From Pseudoscleropodium purum (lineage: Eukaryota > Streptophyta > Bryopsida > Hypnales > Brachytheciaceae): a stretch of DNA of 64,000 nt. Position 1 is the stretch's first letter. Each line of letters starts with the position of its first letter. Of the stretch, positions 1-13,104 are shown in pieces. Position numbers and translations under genes: made by a program. The DNA lies in NCBI GenBank assembly GCA_963969395.1, contig OZ017797.1:23250001-23314000 (forward strand). Direction: 5' to 3'. A model generated the notes under the pieces. That model saw nothing but the letters and a program-made list of their open reading frames with translations, did not search any database and was not told where the DNA came from.

Positions 1-880
1 TGGAGAGATTCACTATGAAAAACTTATTAAAAAAATCATTGTAAAATCAAAAAATCTATAAATTGAGAGGTCAATTATTTTTGGAATTCATTATAAAATG
101 AGTAACTTCAAGATTATTCTATTTGATTTCTAGTGTATGTAAGAAATTATTTCAATTACAAAATATATTAAAATTATCAAAGTCTTAAACTTGAATTGAA
201 GGTTAGAGAGAGAAGATAATTGAAATTGGAAGAAATTTTTTAATCCATGAAAATTCAAAGATTGTTGTCCCTATCTTGCAAGGTCCATTTAAATTTTTTT
301 TTGCAAACTTCAAATGTTATGATCTTTCATTCTACTAGGTCAAATGACTTGAAATATATAATCCACACATTGACATAATGGTTTATCAAAATTTTGTATG
401 GTTAGAGTTCAAGAAAAAAGTTTTAATTTTCAATTTTGATCAATGCAACAAAATTGACAGTTTATAACAATTTCTATTGAAAAAGTGATCGAATACTATG
501 TGTTAATAAAAAAGATAAGGAGAGACAACTATAGTTACTATAATTTAAATAGAAATTATAATCTAACCACCCATTAGATCGCTTGGCCTACAACTAGAGT
601 TCATTCCATTGAAAAATCAACCTTGTTTTGAATGATACGATAGAGCCCAAATAGTTTTGAGTGCTTCACAAAACCTACACTTGAGTTTGATGAAGTTGCA
701 TCAAGATCTTTAAGAGTTAAACATTAAACCTACACAAATGCCAAGAAAATTAAAAATGTACAAAAATAAATAAAAGAATGAAAATACCAAAAAATAATAT
801 AGTAAAACCCTGAAACTCTTATTTATCTTAAACTTTAAATTTTTTAGCGACATGGATCCCCGCCAGGGGGACGCTGGCCT
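1..880. other. AT-rich spacer, no gene seen
   Basis: This stretch is AT-rich and has stop codons in all frames, with no open frame that resembles a protein. Its style (runs of A or T and repeated short phrases) matches the other spacers in the window. The composition changes to near-balanced at about 850, where the upstream region of the URB1-type gene begins. Confidence 0.6.
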
Positions 881-924
881 AACCTGCAAGACTATGTGCC
901 CAATTGGTTTCTAGACCTGATTGC

Positions 925-962
925 AGGGTTTAAGGCTGCAGGGTTTAACGTTTTAGGGTTTA
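925..962 (+). promoter_or_regulatory. Three phased telo-box-like motifs upstream of URB1
   Basis: The heptamer AGGGTTT followed by A occurs at 925, 940 and 955, exactly 15 bp apart; the third is TTAGGGTTTA. Read on the other strand these are AAACCCT/AAACCCTAA telo-box motifs. In plants telo-boxes are known from promoters or 5' leaders of ribosomal-protein and translation genes, which fits a ribosome-assembly gene starting at 1081. Whether the motifs lie in the promoter or in the 5' UTR cannot be told from the sequence. Confidence 0.65.
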
Positions 963-1080
963 CAGCTTGCATCCTCGACTCTGTTTTTCGGAGTGGCCTT
1001 CGAGAGTTTCCAAAATGTTTCCGAAGTGCCGATCGTCGTCACAATTGCGCTTGTAGGTATCGGGTTTTATTGTTCCAGTC

Positions 1081-4000
1081 ATGGACGCGGAGGAAGTACA
1101 AGATTTTCCCCACGACCATGAATTCTCAGCCCTCGAATTGGCGGACGACAACGACGACGATGATGAGCAAGAGTTCGTGATCTCAGAGCAACTGGATGAG
1201 GAGACGCAGAATTTGGCCGCGGGACTGGCCTCCCGGCAGAGCGATGAGTTGATTCACGCATTGCAGGAGATGCTGAAGGTCCTAGCTACTCCGAAACGTG
1301 GAGGGCGAGTGCTGCGCCAGTACGTGTTGGCATCTCCGAAATGTGCCGAGCTTCTGTCAGCTTGGGAGCTTGGCGCTGGCGCCCCTTCCGCTGTGCCGCT
1401 CATGCTGGTACTGGCGGAGTTTTTCCGGCACCCGCGGGGGAAAGGAGAGCGAATTAGGGATGCAGTGGCACGACAGGAAGCGAAGGCGTTGGTGGTTGTG
1501 CAGTCGCGGCTGGACAAGCTTGCGCGGACCATTGGCCGCTCGAAGATTAAGGATATCTACTCGCATTTGTCTTCGAAGCAGAGGAGTAGGCAGAAAGCGG
1601 CACTGAAGTTGTTGTCAAGTATTGTGTTACGAGGGAAGCTCTTGGCGATCGAAGTCGCTACTAATTTTGATTTCACTTTGGAAGCATTGAGAAAACTAGC
1701 TCAGCATCCCTTCAAAGCTCCTGGGAATACTAAATCTGAGGGATCGCTGCATCAGTCTACCAGGTGATTGCAAGCTGTTCTCTTTTCTTGATTATGTTGC
1801 CCTTGTGATTCTTGGACTCGCCGCTTCATCCCTGTTTAGGATTCCACAAGCTATGAGGACTTCTTCTCAAGTGAATTGACCTCAAAGTGCAAGGGCTTCT
1901 TGCTGGTCAAACTCAATTTTAAGATATGAATTTCAATGACTGATCCGATCGAGCAAGATGAAGTTCTTGAGGCTACCTTCTAATCTAATTGACAAATTTG
2001 AAGGATTCCCGAAATTGATTCATTAATTACACTTGCAAGCTTCTATTAAATTTCCATTGAGATTTTTCATTTAACGAATAACTTTACGATTTGTGTTTTT
2101 GACCTATATTACATAATTCGTACTCCGTAACATTTTCATGATTTTTTGAAACTTTCCATAGTTTCCATAGTTATTATGGTGAATACTGATGTTTTAGCTT
2201 CTGGAATATTATTTTTTCTTTCATTATAGAAGAACATGAATTTGAGTAAGTTAATCATGTGCTTGACTTGCAATAAAATTCATAGATGTAAGAAATAATT
2301 ATTTGTTGATGGTGAAAGTGAGAGTACGAAGTGCTGTTGACCATTTGGAAATGGGCTTGGGCATTTAGGGGTTATAAATTGTCAACAATTTCAATTATTA
2401 TTACTCTAGAGAGGTCACAGTAGTTTGACAATTTTGTTTCTTCCTCTAGGTTTTTCTTTATCGAGTTCGCCTTATCTTTCCTGGTTACCGGGGACCCGGG
2501 TCTTCTTCGATGGATTCTTCAGAAGCGTCCTCTTTATGCAGGCGTTTTACATGGACTAGCAAAAGATGGGGAGTCTACTATCATTCAAGTACTCAAAGTG
2601 TTTCAAGAGAAGGTGATGGCTCCAGCGTCACTGGTTCCACCAGGACTCCAGAGTGCTGTTTTCGGGGATGTGGCTCTTGAACAGCTTGCGCGCATTGCAG
2701 GTGATGAGCTGTTTGGGGAGTCCGCTGATGTGGCTTACGAGACGCTCATGTTATTGTGTACAGATCCATCGCATGGATTGTGCCCCGAGTATGCATCGCC
2801 ATGGGAATCGATCAATGTTAAGTCTGGAGCTCATGGTGGAAATCAAGGAAGACTATTGCGATTGTTGTTGCGATTGCGCGTGACTGAGGCATTTCGACAC
2901 AGAGAGCTTTTGTTGACAACGGCAAGAATAAGACCGAGACTTGCGGCAGCGTATTTGGATGCCATTCCTTACTCCTTAGAGCCGAGGCCGTCTCCTACCT
3001 GGTAAGCAATCTTCTTTTGTGAGACACATCTGTGCCATCCTTAAATATGCAGTATCGCAAATTTAGCGACCTTAAATCCGCAAGTGAACATGTTGATCTG
3101 AGAGCGTTTCTAACGACATGCAGTTCAAATGAAGCAGAACTCGGTTGTAATAAAATCATTATGTTTTAAGTTTTTTGGTGTGGCCTTCTGTGGATCAATA
3201 AACCACGCTTGTGCCTTCTGTCATGTACAGGTTTACAATTATGTCTCTTGTGGCTGATCTCATACATATTTTAAGCACTCCTCCTCCTTTCGCTTCGATG
3301 GCGTTGCGGGGTCTTCCAATTCCAGCGGCTGACGGTCCCTTAGTTCGAAACAATTTGCGGCATCTGCTTCCTCGGGCCCTCACAAAGGTGGCCCTGAATA
3401 GGGGTTTGCAGCATGCCAATGTGCTAGTGAAACATGCGTCCTTGCGATTATTATTGGAAGCCCTTCTTTCATTAGAGGAGATTCTTGATGGAGCGTATGC
3501 AGCAGCAGAGAGTACATGTTCTCAATCAAAAATTGGATTTCCCAGTAATATTTCCGAACTGACTGAGGATAGTGGTTCGAACTTTGACTGGAGCAGAGAA
3601 AGCCCAGGCCAAGGTACCTCAGTGACTGAAAGGCAAAGTAAAAACCGAGATGAAGCTTTAAGAGCTCAGGAGCAGGAGTCCAAGAGGCGTCAGTGGCTGG
3701 GGCTTGTGGAATGTATTCAGGATGCAATGCGGGTAACTCTACCGGACCCAAACATTTTGCTTCTGATAAATTCAACCATAAGCTCAAGAAATGGCGGTTC
3801 GCTCAGAGAATGTGATGGGAGCCACAAACGAAATCAACCAGTACTGGAGGTCAAAGCTAGCAAGAGGAGGAAGAAAGATGAAGGCTATGCCATTGACGAG
3901 GGTGATGGAGCGCATATGAGTGATACCAATTCCGCTATGGAAAGTGAAGAAGCTGAAAATGCGGAAAATTCTAGTGCATTGCATTCTCTAGCACAAATTT

Positions 4001-7000
4001 GGGGTTCAGAAGCCATTGCCAGCGCTGCAGGCTTAAGCCAATCTTTACTGCACGCAAAAGTTCTTGAAGTGTTAGCTGCGTACCAGGTTTGCTCTCATGC
4101 TCAGAAACTTCTATGCTTGTTTTTGTTCTGTGATGCCATCAAACTATCAGTATACTACTAGGCTTTGAGTCATGTGATTTTGTGCTCTAACCGTTTTCTC
4201 CTCTGTCTGTTGCTCAGCGGGTTCTTCCCGTGGCGTTTGCAGATAAGAGCTTCGACCCTTTCAAATTGTTGCCTTCTGATCCCACGGCGCTATCTTTGGC
4301 TCAGCAGAAGGCTTTTCTCTCTCTTTTATTGGCCACTACTGCCCCTCCCCGAAATGTTTCTCAAAAAAATCAATCTACCTATAAGCTCGTTGAGGCAGGT
4401 GGCTCTGGATACATGTACAAGCATTTGAAACCACTAGTCAAGTTGATGATCGGTTCTAGCGTTGACCATATTAGAGATGCTACTCATCTGCTTGCTTCCC
4501 GCATCATGGTGAGCACGGGTGCCTTTGAAAGCAATACTTGGGAATCGAACTTGTGGTTGGATCATTTATCAAGGTTAGAAGGGAAATCAGTGGTCACTGG
4601 ATATAATTCTGATGGGAGTCAGGGCGAACATCTTAGCCAGCATGTTCTCGGAAGCATTGGTGAATGTGTTGTTGGATTTATGGCGGATGCTGTAGGCTCA
4701 GTTGGAAGGACCCTATACAAGTATTTTGACAAATTATATTCTCTCGTTTCTGCACATTCTCTAGGGGAGGGATCCGCTGAGCACTCCAAAGAATTTTCGG
4801 GTAAATTCTGACTTGAATTTCCATCCCTTGAATCAATTATTCAATTCGTGTAAAGGACCATTTGGATTTCTCGGTGCTAGGTCATTTCTTGGTTCTGTAG
4901 AGGTGTCAATATGTTGTTGCTATTGCTGATGTTGATATGGTCGTTGCTGCTACTGAGAGTGATAAGTTCAGATGTTTGTTGGAATCGTTGAAGTCTTTTA
5001 TAATTTGTTCTAATATGTGCTTGAAATTTTTTCGCTGGAGGCACGTGGTAATGCTCTCTACCTGTCACGAATTTGTATCGGAACGTTGAATGCTCGTATC
5101 CAACTTGGAGCTCACTATAATTTCTATTACAGGCTCAGTGGTTTTGGAGTTCGGTCCTTTCGTTGTATGTGCACTGGAGCACGCTCTTCGAGTGATTCGC
5201 TCAGTTTCAAAGAATCTGACACAGTCTCAGCGATCTGCTATCACATTGTATGTTGCTGGTGTCCTCAATGATCTTCTTCGAATGCAGGTATTTATTGTTT
5301 ATTGTTTATTATATGTTATACATTTTGTTTTTAATTTGATTTTGATTTTAATAAACATTCTGTTTTGGGTTTGACTGCACTTTAAATCCGAATCCACCCA
5401 CATTAGATAGGTGAAGACTGCATGTGGCTCTACATAAAATTCTTGTCCATTTGATTTCCTGTTGTGATGACTTTACTGAACGACATTAATCAGGTTGTTG
5501 GATCTTACAATGCAGACTGATTCACAAGCTCTGGGAATTGTTATCACTACTCTCTTATCCCCCGAATTTCAAAGTGTCTCTGAAAATCCTGACAAAGACA
5601 TATCTACGCTTGGAAGTGAATGGATTCCTCTTGAAGCACTTTATCAGCAAACCCGTTCGTTAAGCGGTGTAGTCATTGTTCCAACTCCAACAACGCAGGT
5701 GCCTAACTTGATAATTAATGAATCTTCTGGACAGCTACCTGATATCATCAGAGGGTGCAGAGAAGCTGCTGACGACGATTTTGTAAGGCTAAGAGAACAG
5801 TTGGTTTCCGCTTTGGTATGTGCTCCACTTCAAGAAATCAGAAGGAACTTCTCCAACCTTTTGGAAATTGTTTCGAAGATCTGTGGTCAGAGTGCACCAC
5901 TCTTGATCACGCTGTGTGGCTTGCACTGTAGATTGTTGGTGGAAGTGGATCTTGATTTCGAAAATGTTAAGAAGTCAAAGGATCATGGGATTGGAAGGCG
6001 AGTGCTTGCGGCGGACCTACTGAGTGCATTCTCTTCCAACTCATTGAGTTTGGACGTATCAGCTGTGACAGACTCATCATGGTCCCTCCGAAAGCAATCT
6101 CACTTTATTTACAACTTTTTAAAATCTATTCCGTTTTCCGTTCTCTTTTCAGCGATCATGGACGGGAGTAAGGGGAAGGCTTTAACCTTTGAAGTTTTGG
6201 CCGCCGCTCTCAATAACTCCTTCTCGTCAGTACTTGCGCGCGATCAGCTGGGTATTATGCGAATGATCCTCAGTTGTATTCAGCAGCTTGCTTCAGTACC
6301 ACTTGAAAGCTTTGACACAAGACAACGTCTTGACATTTGTTTCGCGTATCTGAAAAGACTTGTTGCTATCCCTAAGAACTCGAATACTGGAGGAGGGTTT
6401 GACACTGTTTCTGAGGAGATATTACTCTGTGAGGACATGGTTACGAAGTCATTAGCTCATCCTGTCTTTGCAGGGTTCTGCCTGTGTACCACAGCAATGG
6501 AGACGAGCTCATCGAAGCATCGGATATGTGCTCGACTTCTTGATGAGTACCTTATGGATTATGTGAAGTTTCTCTTGGAGTCATGTTCTGCAATTGATCT
6601 ACATGGGAAGCCTGAATCTGTTGCTGAGCTATTGGGGAGTCTCCGAGAGACTTCTTTTCAGGCTTGCAAACCCTTTGTTCAACGGGCGATGAAACTGTTC
6701 TTGCTCAAACTGGAAGGAAGGACGCCTGGTGAAGACGAAATCATTTTCTCTAAAGATTGTCAACTCATTCAATCTTTTATTCTACAGTTAGCAGGCCATG
6801 CAGACCCTCAACACTACCTCTCCTTTCTCTCTGATTTAATTTCAAACAAAAGTGGAAGGACCCCTTCAGGCGTGTCTCCATCCTCAGTCTTTCTGGAGTT
6901 TGCTCAGATCTTTTACGAGACATGGTCACAGGTTGGACAGAGAAATGTTTGCAGTCTTGAAAGCAACGGGTCACTCTTTCAGAAAACCTTAGTAGATGTA

Positions 7001-10000
7001 TTTGAGTACGTGGTACATGAGGTGCTGAAGGATGCTTCTGAGAATGGAGATCGTTGCCTTCTAGCAGCTCTTCTGGCCTCTACCTCGACTTCAGAGGCCG
7101 ACTGTTCTTCAACATCTAGCCAGTTCTTACTCCTCGTGAGTGTTACTCCAATTGAAGTTATGAGCTATTGTATCCACCACCCGACTATTGTCCGTGGCAA
7201 CATTGCTAGTATTTTGGTGCAGACGAGTTCAACTCATAGAACCGAGTTTGGGAGATTGTTGTACAAGGGTACTGCAGAAGATAAGCCCGAGAAGGATGAT
7301 ATATCTTTGAAGATGGTTTGGAGATTTTTGGAGGCAAAACTGCAGACAGAGAGGATCAACTTCTGCCTTTCTGACGATGACTTGTTGCTTCTACTCCCTG
7401 CTGCCAAAGTGTTTTTGTGCAAGGATCAGTCAGGTTTAATGTCGAGAGTAGTGGTCCATGCTGGTTCGACGTACTTGAGACTAATTACCACACATATCAA
7501 AAGATGGAACGAGTTCGTTCCAAAGCTTGTCACCCGAAATGAATTGAGATTGGACGTGACTAAGTTTCCGAATGAGACTCTCAGAGTGGAAGAGTTATCT
7601 GGATCATATTTCAACGATCTGTTGATATTGATGAAGAGGTGCCTCGTTATGTGCCCTTCAAGCTGCAAGAAACGCGTCTCCCTAGTGCGCAAGCTTCTTC
7701 CCAAAGTTGGATTGCCTTTTGCCGACATCCAAATCGACTCTTTTCAGGGTTCAGAAGCAGACTTGAGCAGGCTATTCTTTCAGGTGTATGGGAAGGCGTC
7801 TGTTGTAAGGCAGATCCTATCGGTCATCGAATCGCAGGCCCCGGAAGACTTCAACACTGATATGTCGATTTCGAAACAGCAAACGCTAAGGATCTCGATG
7901 ACGGAAACAGTAATGAGATTTGCATTTGGTCTTACCTCCACTTTAACACTTATATTCAAGCTGGCTGCCAAGATGAAGAAGTCATCGACATCTGCATTCA
8001 GTGCCGGTACATTTAAAGTAGTAGAGGTTTTGGAGGAGTACTTGCAACTTCAACTGCTTGAAGTAGTGGACTCACTTGATGCTACCGGGGCTGAGGCGGA
8101 TATTGTATCTTTATTGGAGAGTTACGCAAAAATGTGCCTTCGTTATAAATTTGGAAAGGTGGAAGGGATGAAAGTCCTCCGATCTTTGGCCATGCGTGTC
8201 GCAAATTTATCTGACGATTATACAACCAGGAGGGAGGCAGGATCGTCTGTGCTGGAGTTGGTGTTGTCACACTCACAGTTTGTGCCTTACATTGTTTCCT
8301 GCAGTGCAGCGTCAAGACCTTTGCCTATGAATCTTGGGCGCCAAGCTGGAAAGGGCACGGTTTTGAGTTCTCTTCCTTCTATTCTTTCACTACTTGGGTC
8401 TCCCTCAGTTAGAGGAACATCAGATATCCCGATTACGAGTGTTTCAGGAGTCGAAAATCTCTATATGGACGATGGAATTAATGCACTGGATGAAGTCTCC
8501 GAAGGGAGCCAGCTAGCACTGCTTGAGCTAGTACGATCCTTGTTTCAGCTAAAAATGCACCCAGATAGTGGGGTACTATCCACAGAAGATAAAAAAACAA
8601 TTGAAGAACTGCTTTCTCTTCTTCTTGCAGCATATGGTGCTACTACTAACAAAATCGACTCTGAAATTTATGCACTTATGTGCGAACTGGAATTTTATGG
8701 TGGTACAGGTATGATAATTACCCCAGTAATTCTTTAGGATATCGGGACTTAAACGGATCTCAGAATCCATGTGTTTCCTTTCGTCATTTATTCATACTTG
8801 TTAGCTCGTTTATATTCCTGTCGGATTTTTAAGGCCTCGAATCTGGTTAATAACTTTATTCATGGATAAATTAACAATCTCCCCTTGACTCCTTCCATTG
8901 TTGTCAAATCTGTCCAGGCTTGCTAACCATAGGCTTCAAAACATTGATGTCTCAGAAGTTAGCTCACGCTTCCAAACGAACGCAGTGTCCTAAAGTTTTT
9001 GACAGTTATATTTAATGTGTTTTGTCGTTGGATCTAGGATCTTCTGGACTTGCGGGCATGGATTACTTGTGGGGAGAGGCAGCTTTGAAAAGAAGGAAAG
9101 CAAAAATTGAAGAAAAGTCTCAATCTATTGACGGAGATGTGGACACGGATGAGAACTTGTTAGAAGCTCGAAAGAGAACTTTTAAGGAGAATCTAGCATT
9201 AGATCCACGAAGATGTGGATTGTCAGTTCTGTGTTTCTCATCGGTAGCTCAACATGCAATATCTGTAGGAACTCCAGAACCTGGGGCTAAATCAAAGAAA
9301 GTAAGATTCCCGCACTATGCGAGCTAATGCTATCTATAGTTGCTATCGGCTGTCTTGTTTCTGTTTTAAGGATTCTTCAATATCTTTTAGTGTTTTCATT
9401 GTAATTTGTAGAACCTAATAGGTTTCGTGAATTTAGCTTTTGATTTGTGAAGGCAACATGATTACGATTTCTTTAGACGGTTCAGTAACTCTGCTTGACT
9501 TTCGAGAGCAGGTTTTTCCAGGTGATGTTTATGATGCTGAGGAGCATCACTTGAGGGTAGCTGCTTATGATCCTCGCTTCATTCTACTATTTGCATTACA
9601 TGGACTTTCTGAAGGGTGCATTGATGCAGAGGAATTTGTATGTCTGGGTTTTCTTGCTGTGGCTATAATATCTTTAAGCTCTTCTGAAGAAGGGATGAGA
9701 AAGTTAGGTTACAAGATTCTTGCCAAATATCTGACCAGTTTGGAGGTATGTCATTTAATCTTGGTACAAAACTCCCCTTTGGCGCATGCTTGTATATTGA
9801 CATGAGCCATCTTTCCTAGTCAGTTGTCTGGAGCTGCACTTTGTCCAGCATTTCCTGCTTTTTACCTTTACTTTCTTTTCTAATTCTGTTTGTAATTTTC
9901 CTACGAAATGGAATAATTGATATCATGGTCTTCAAGCGTCAGCCGGTTGTTGCTCTGTTCTCGTGATTCCCTCTTGAGTAGATCTTAACTGGCACCATGC

Positions 10001-13000
10001 TTATGTGGCAAAACAAATTTGTCTGCTCTGCATTGAGTGATAACAGAACACAATGTTGGATTGCAGGGGGGCTCGAATTTTAAAGGACAGCCTCAAATTC
10101 GAATGTTGTTGACTTATGTGAAGAATGCAGTTACTGAGGAATGGCAACAATTACCCTATGTTTTGTTGTTATTTGCTGCGGAGTCTTCGTGCATTCTTAT
10201 GCATCCAGAAAATCCTCATTTTATGACCATTACACGTTATCTTTTGAAGGGTCCAGCTCTGGATCTTGAGGTTAGCATCTCGTTACTTCTTTTCAATCTT
10301 ATGTCATGTTTTGTTTACAAACATCTCATATCCTATCCAAATGATTATGCCTCCTACTTGCAAGATTGTGGACTGAATTCATATTGTGTCTTTGATGTTC
10401 AGTATGTTCCATTATTTCATTCAATGTTTGGAAGCGGATCTCCACGTTATCGGAGTGAGCGATTATGGATGCTGCGCCTTTTAGCATGCGGTTTGACATC
10501 ATCCCACGATTCACGAGTCTTCCGCCGTCAGTTTGTGTTGGAGATTCTAATGAGTTTTTATAGTTCCCCTCTGGCTGATTCCTTCACAAGAAAATGGGTT
10601 TTACAGGTGCTCTCTCTCGCTCCCACTCACTCTCCCTCCCTCCCCTACTTGGTTTGTACATTCAACATGATGTCTTTATGCATTGAGATAGAATTTTACT
10701 TGAGCTTTCTTTTTAAGAAATATAGTGTGTTGACTTTGCTTTTGAGATGCAGGTTCTCATAAAAGCATCAAGGATACGAGGATGCGTGCAGATCCTTGTA
10801 GAGCGTTCAGGTTTTCTGCCATGGCTAGCTTCAGCTGCTGTGAATTACATGGACTTGAGTACATCAGAACAGGACGGAAAAGAAGCTGCTGACCTGCCAT
10901 CTATGGTTCTAGAGGTTTGAAACTATTCATGTCACACATTTATGTTATTGAGTAGATGTCAGGGACAAGTTGACTACTTGCATTGGTGGATTTCAGGTCA
11001 CTGTTTATTTCACTCTGCCCTAGTTCGTGGTACCTTCTTTATACGTTCATCAAAATATTGGGTTTTCAATTACTTTTATGTTTACATGCAGATCATAGAA
11101 AGATTGTTAAGTTGGAAATTTTTGGAGCAACGTTGCCTCGGGGATGGTATGGCGGAGCTCACTACGGCTGCTCTCACATTACGTTACTTTCTGACTCATT
11201 GTACAAATTCTAAGCAGCGGTCAATCTTTAGGAGGCCAACAATACGTATCATGACCTATGTCCTTCGTCTATCTCAACGAAGGAAAAAACATGAAACCCA
11301 TTTTAGCCTTTCTATATATGATGTAGTAGAGGCAATTCGCTGGGTCGAATCAGAAGGTCCAGACAGGGGCTATGGTATCCATACAACTGGAGAAACACGA
11401 GCACTTGCCTTACAGATGTTCCTACAAAGTTCCCCTCCTGCAGCCTCAACGCTTGAGGTGAGATCAACTTTGTCGTATACATTTGAGAGCATTGTCAAAT
11501 TTGAAATCCTCAAGCTTCGTCGTGAATTTTGATGGACTACTTGTATACATGCCAACCTGACATGTTTGTGTCTAGTCTACCGGCATTTTGTTAAACACTT
11601 ATAAAAAGGATTCACAATCATGAAAGTCCTTAACTCAACAATCTTTCCTGGCTGTGTATCATCTTGACTGTTTTCATCATATTGTTCATCTGCAACCTGT
11701 TTCAACACTGTTGGATTCTTATGAGTGGGCTAATATGCTCATTCCTACAGTGTTGTTCTCTGTCCACATTGTCGTATGCAGTCTACGGGGGGCAGTCAAA
11801 TTGATGAATCTCTTGCTATTGCAGGACAAGCAACTTCTGTGTAAGATTGCTAGCTGGACTGTGCCTGTCGCAATTCAAGCTCTTGTGAACGAACAATCAA
11901 CTGGTGGGCTCGCTGAATCCAAGAGCCTCGCTGAGCGCTTACCTGAAAAGCTAACGCGTTGGTTTACAGCATCCCTTGTGCTTGGAAAATTAACTTCATT
12001 CAGAAACAAGCCGGGATCAACTAAATCTCTTGCAGATGCCCATCCTACTTGCTTGAATGCATTGTATGGCAGCCAGTCTATTCAAACTGCGGACTTCCAT
12101 CCTGCCAGTATAGAACTAGCTATCCAATTATTGCAGTTGCAAACGCATTGTGTTGGGGAGTGTCACAATTCACTGGTCCCAGCTTTAGCTTCTTTGTGGC
12201 CTTTCCATAAGACTGAAGAGACGCTGCCAGGTTTGTTCTTTCACTATCAATTCAAGAAGAGAGTACTTCCTGTGCTTGATATTAAGGGAGTGGCTTTGTT
12301 CCATACATTTAGCACTCTACATGCAGACACTCTTGGAGGTCTCTTTCTTATATTTTAATGGATTATTTTCTCATCGCTGACTTATCTAGTGCAACGTGCA
12401 GGGGACAAGTCAGTAGAAATCGTTACTTCTTTGATAGAAAGGATTCTTAACTGCATTTCTGCACCTCAAGAAACTGATCACTCTTGGCGCTGGTACGTCA
12501 AACTTTCCTCACTGATTGTTATTTCCAAAGAGTGATAGGACTGCGTATCAATTATGATGGAATCGTATGTGCGGTATTCATATTCTGTTGCGTGGCCATC
12601 CTCAAAGCACATGGATTTTTCTCATTGCCCATAACGAGTTAAAAGTTCATGACGTGCTGATGGCTCCCTGTCCGAGGCAACTATATGAGAGCTATTTTAA
12701 ATCGTCTTATGCATGTGTGGATGAAGGTGTTCCCCTGAGAGAAAAACGATAGTCCTTTTATATTGGTAGCCTCATCTCCTGAGTAGTGCAAAAAGTTACT
12801 GCACTAGCAAAAGGTACTAATAATTTAGACGGTTCTCTTCAGGTCTTTCAACAACGCCTGGCGTAAAAAGGAGTCTCCAGCGAGTGTAAATGTGCACACT
12901 GAGATTTCAAGTTTTGAGGCCGAGATGAGACAGGTAGCACTAACTGTTTTCCAGCAACTTGTGTTGAGACAGAAATCTTCTGGGCTCGCCCGACTTGTCT

Positions 13001-13104
13001 CTCAATGGGCGAAAGGATTAGACGTTTCGATTTCTAGCAGTAAGCTTTTCATTGCTAAATTGGATCAAAATATTGAGGAACGCCGTAGGACGTATTCCCA
13101 GTAA
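1081..13104 (+). CDS. URB1: URB1/Npa1-like nucleolar pre-ribosome assembly protein (15 exons)
   Basis: Predicted 2737-residue homologue of yeast Urb1/Npa1 and human URB1, a nucleolar scaffold needed for early 60S subunit assembly. Exons read by eye: 1081-1763, 2450-3001, 3231-4086, 4218-4800, 5133-5287, 5516-8708, 9038-9300, 9512-9745, 10067-10270, 10403-10606, 10753-10914, 11092-11457, 11825-12230, 12402-12492, 12843-13104. All introns are GT-AG and the phases agree throughout. An acidic stretch (DDNDDDDEQE) lies near residue 25. The Npa1 N-terminal region spans exons 1-3 (FIEFALSFL; WFTIMSLVADLIHIL). A basic cluster (KASKRRKKDE, a possible nuclear signal) lies near residue 620, followed by an acidic patch. 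The conserved C-terminal region follows in exons 8-12 (YDPRFILLFALHGL). Exon 6 carries 3193 nt. The start is the first ATG of the long frame, downstream of the telo-boxes. Splice choices for exons 6, 8 and 13 were made to keep the frame and are the least certain. Confidence 0.9.

Noticed and set aside
5494..5515. Earlier acceptor (CAG at 5491-5493) for URB1 exon 6
   Set aside because: It puts exon 6 out of phase and gives a stop within nine codons; the TGCAG at 5511-5515 keeps the frame.
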